A stretch of 41,969 nucleotides of DNA from Chloroflexota bacterium (lineage in GTDB: Bacteria; Chloroflexota; Anaerolineae; Aggregatilineales; Phototrophicaceae). Positions within the stretch are counted from its first letter, which is position 1. Every line of letters starts with the position of its first letter. The position numbers were made by a program, and so were the translations under genes. Of the stretch, positions 39,381 to 41,969 are shown piece by piece. The stretch lies in contig QUBZ01000029.1 of NCBI GenBank assembly GCA_014338005.1, positions 1 to 41,969 on the forward strand, in the 5' to 3' direction. The notes under the pieces were generated by a model. It was given only the letters and a program-made list of their open reading frames with translations, was not told the DNA's origin and searched no databases.

Positions 39381-41969
39381 ATGGGTCAGGAAAAGGACAC
39401 CCCGCCACATGTCATAGATACTCTTCGGCAGTCGTCCCCCCACCAACATAACATCGAAGGCAGTATCCAGGCCGCACGCCAAGGATTGGTCGTAAACCGT
39501 TATGAGCTGCTCGGCAAATTGGGGCAGGGCGGCATGGGAACGGTCTATAAGGTGCGCGACCGACTGAACGGGGATGTCGTCGCACTCAAACAGGTGAACG
39601 TGCCAACAGTGGAACTGGCATTTTCGAGTATGGGGAGCGACAGCGACGGCACGCTGGCGCTGGCGACTGAATTTCGCACCCTGGCCGGGATGCGTCACCC
39701 GCATATCGTCTCTGTACTGGATTACGGCTTCGACCGGAATCGAATGCCATTTTATACCATGCAGTATCTCGCGGCAGCAAAAAGCATCACCGACTATGGC
39801 GCGGCGCTGGATACTGCCGGAAAAGTTCATCTGGTGATTCAGATGCTGCAAGCACTGATTTATCTGCACCGGCGCGGCGTCTTTCATCGTGACCTGAAGC
39901 CTGCCAATGTGCAGGTTATAGCTGATGGCTCGGTAAAAGTGATGGATTTTGGGCTGGCGGTCAACTACCGTCACTCGGCCAGCGTCGCGGTCGTTGAAGG
40001 TGTGGCCGGAACGTTAGCCTATATGGCACCGGAAATGTTTGCCGAAAACCCGGCCAGCGTACAATCTGACCTGTACGCCGTGGGCGTAATCCTCTATGAG
40101 TTGTTTGCGGGGTGTCATCCCTATAACACGAAAAATGTGGCATCGCTGATTTCGAGTGTGATGACGACTTCGCCCGATATGACACTTTTTGACGCGCCGC
40201 TGGCGACAGTCATCAGCCGCCTGCTGGCGAAAACCCCCGCCGAACGCTACGAGAGTGCCGCCGAAACCATTGCTGTATTGTGCGACGCGACCGGCCAACC
40301 ACTGCCGGAAGAGAGCGTTTTGCTGCGCGAGAGTTTTTTGCAGGCATCGGATTTCATCGGGCGCGAAAATGAATTGAATACGCTGAAGTCGGCTCTGCAC
40401 CAGGCGCTCAATGGCAAAGGATCGGCCTGGCTGGTCGGTGGTGAGTCGGGGGTCGGGAAATCGCGCCTTCTGGACGAACTGCGAACGCGCGCGCTGGTGC
40501 GCGGGGGGACGGTGCTGCGCGGCCAGGCAGTGGCAGAAGGGGGTCTGCCGTACCACGTCTGGCGCGAGCCGCTGCGCGGGTTGGCGCTGTCAGTCGAAAT
40601 GAGCGATCTGGAGGCGGCTACCTTAAAGGCGCTGGTGCCGGATATTGGCGATCTGGTCGGGCGCATCGTGCCGGATGCGCCCGTGCTGGAAGGTCGTCCA
40701 GGAATCAGCCGCCTGGTATTAACGATTACCGACGTGTTTAAGCGCCTTTGTGACAGGTCGCCCGTCGTCCTGCTGCTGGAAGACCTGCATTGGGCGGACG
40801 AAAGTCTGGAACCCCTCAGAACCCTGAATCGTTTTGTGGCCGACCAATCGCTGTTGATTGTCGCCACCTACCGCGACGACGAGCATTCCCGGCTGCCTGA
40901 GGAACTGCCCGGTATGCAGATACTTCGTCTACAGCGTCTATCCGATGAAGCCATCCTCGAACTAAGCGAATCGATGCTGGGTGAAGTGGGAAAGCTGCCC
41001 CATGTGGTGGATCTGCTCCGCCGCGAAACGGAGGGCAACACCTTTTTCATCGTTGAGGTGGTGCGGGCGCTGGCCGAAGAAGCCGGGCGTCTGAGCGAAG
41101 TTGGCCGCCGCACGCTGCCTGAACGACTGATGGTTGGCGGCATTCAACAGATCGTGCGCCGCCGTTTGGGGCGCGTGCCAGAAGCGCAGCGCGCCTGGCT
41201 GAAACGCGCCGCCGTCCTGGGGCGCGAGCTGGACAGAAAGGTTTTGCTTCGCCTGATGGAAACACCTGAAGCGCCAGATGCGACATCCCGTCTGGAGGCG
41301 TGGCTGAACATCTGTGCCGACGCGGCGGTACTAGAAGTGGAGGAAGATCGCTGGCGCTTTAGCCACGATAAACTGCGTGAAGCCATGCTGGCAGACCTAA
41401 CGGCAGAAGAGCGCCAGACACTGAACCGCCAGGTCGCAGAGGCCATTGAGGCGGTCTATCCTGATGACAGCAGCCGCGCGGCGGTCTTGATGGAATACTG
41501 GGCTGCTGCCGGAAACCTTCTGAAAGAAGGCCACTATGCCGCTCTGTATGCTGAACAGCTTAGCCAGCGCAGCGACTACCGCGCAATTGCCGCGCTGGTT
41601 CCACCCCTACGCGCGCGCCTTTCTGACCAGAACATCCCGGAAGCCGACGGCATCTTAGTTCACCTGCTGCGCTATCTGGGCGCGGCGTACCGCAACATGA
41701 GCCATAATGCTGAGGCCAAAGAGGCTTATGAAACGAGCCTGGCGCTGGCGCGAAAGCTGAATGACCGGGTAGGGGAAGCCAACGCACTGCACGGCCTGGG
41801 GACGGTAGAAACCGACCTCAGTAATTACGCCGCTTCACAGGTGTACTACGAGGACAGCCTGGCAATCCAGAAGGCGCTCCAAGACCGTGAGGGCATGTCC
41901 CGCGCGATCTCCAGCCTGGGCATTATAGCCTATTTGCAGGGCGATTATGAACAGGCGCGGGCATACTGG
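39381..41969 (+). CDS. Ser/Thr protein kinase - AAA ATPase - TPR protein (3' end outside window)
   Basis: The frame is open from the ATG at 39381 (GGAGG 10 nt upstream) to the right edge, 863 codons. Kinase domain 41-300: glycine loop GKLGQGGMGTVY, Lys70, HRDLKPAN with D171, DFG D189, APE 216-218, so an active Hanks-type kinase. From about 325 an AAA_16/STAND-type ATPase: FIGRENEL, Walker A GGESGVGKS 353-361, Walker B VVLLLEDLHWAD. TPR-like helices begin near 790 (AAYRNMSHNAEAKEAYETSL). The layout resembles PknK and other large bacterial signalling kinases whose TPRs receive a signal. Target unknown. No TM segment is seen in the part present. Confidence 0.92.
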   Translation, partial: MGQEKDTPPHVIDTLRQSSPHQHNIEGSIQAARQGLVVNRYELLGKLGQGGMGTVYKVRDRLNGDVVALKQVNVPTVELAFSSMGSDSDGTLALATEFRTLAGMRHPHIVSVLDYGFDRNRMPFYTMQYLAAAKSITDYGAALDTAGKVHLVIQMLQALIYLHRRGVFHRDLKPANVQVIADGSVKVMDFGLAVNYRHSASVAVVEGVAGTLAYMAPEMFAENPASVQSDLYAVGVILYELFAGCHPYNTKNVASLISSVMTTSPDMTLFDAPLATVISRLLAKTPAERYESAAETIAVLCDATGQPLPEESVLLRESFLQASDFIGRENELNTLKSALHQALNGKGSAWLVGGESGVGKSRLLDELRTRALVRGGTVLRGQAVAEGGLPYHVWREPLRGLALSVEMSDLEAATLKALVPDIGDLVGRIVPDAPVLEGRPGISRLVLTITDVFKRLCDRSPVVLLLEDLHWADESLEPLRTLNRFVADQSLLIVATYRDDEHSRLPEELPGMQILRLQRLSDEAILELSESMLGEVGKLPHVVDLLRRETEGNTFFIVEVVRALAEEAGRLSEVGRRTLPERLMVGGIQQIVRRRLGRVPEAQRAWLKRAAVLGRELDRKVLLRLMETPEAPDATSRLEAWLNICADAAVLEVEEDRWRFSHDKLREAMLADLTAEERQTLNRQVAEAIEAVYPDDSSRAAVLMEYWAAAGNLLKEGHYAALYAEQLSQRSDYRAIAALVPPLRARLSDQNIPEADGILVHLLRYLGAAYRNMSHNAEAKEAYETSLALARKLNDRVGEANALHGLGTVETDLSNYAASQVYYEDSLAIQKALQDREGMSRAISSLGIIAYLQGDYEQARAYW

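Overview
The window is GC-rich, gene-dense bacterial chromosomal DNA. The mix of very large TIR, NB-ARC, WD40, TPR and Ser/Thr-kinase signalling proteins with three RbsABC-type sugar transporters, a DUF3048 protein and a TM0106-type nuclease suggests a Chloroflexota bacterium of the Anaerolineae type. That placement is inferred from gene content only, since there is no rRNA or other marker here. I saw no tRNA, rRNA, CRISPR array, IS element or phage gene. Genes at both edges run off the window.

Layout. (1) 1-2659, minus: a membrane-tethered TIR-WD40 protein. (2) 2840-6989, minus: a two-component system, a secreted Met-rich protein and a membrane-anchored Tat-type molybdoenzyme. Direct repeats with an 11-bp period lie in front of both the regulator gene and the Met-rich gene. 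(3) 7110-8381, plus: a secreted DUF3048/SH3 protein. (4) 8432-10497, minus: a TIR-NB-ARC-TPR gene split by an apparent 22-bp deletion between short direct repeats inside its TPR array. (5) 10660-14426, plus: a SIS deaminase/isomerase and ROK kinase pair, then an M23 peptidase-like protein. (6) 14457-28928, minus: thirteen genes for sugar or sugar-acid use, namely two complete ABC importers, an IclR regulator, KDG kinase, KDPG aldolase, a short-chain dehydrogenase, an RraA-type aldolase, an M24 hydrolase and an aldose epimerase. (7) 29060-37664, minus: a TM0106 nuclease, then a third importer with MtnK- and MtnA-type enzymes, a RhaM mutarotase and an HbpS/GlcG protein. (8) 37732-39069, minus: a DEAD-box helicase. 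(9) 39381 to the right edge, plus: a Ser/Thr kinase-AAA-TPR protein.

How the genes work together. The large cluster imports a sugar or sugar acid, oxidises it (SDR), phosphorylates a keto-deoxy acid (KDG kinase) and cleaves it (KDPG aldolase); the dehydratase step is not in the window. It begins with a consensus sigma-70 promoter followed by a KdgR/IclR-like operator. One of its transporter ATPases carries a complete IclR effector-binding domain fused to its C-terminus and no DNA-binding domain. The third transporter cluster looks like a salvage pathway for an imported 5-deoxy- or 5-methylthio-pentose.

The strongest candidates for undescribed biology are the ATPase-IclR effector-domain fusion, the two-component/Met-rich/molybdoenzyme module with its 11-bp repeats, and the importer plus MtnK/MtnA/RhaM cluster.
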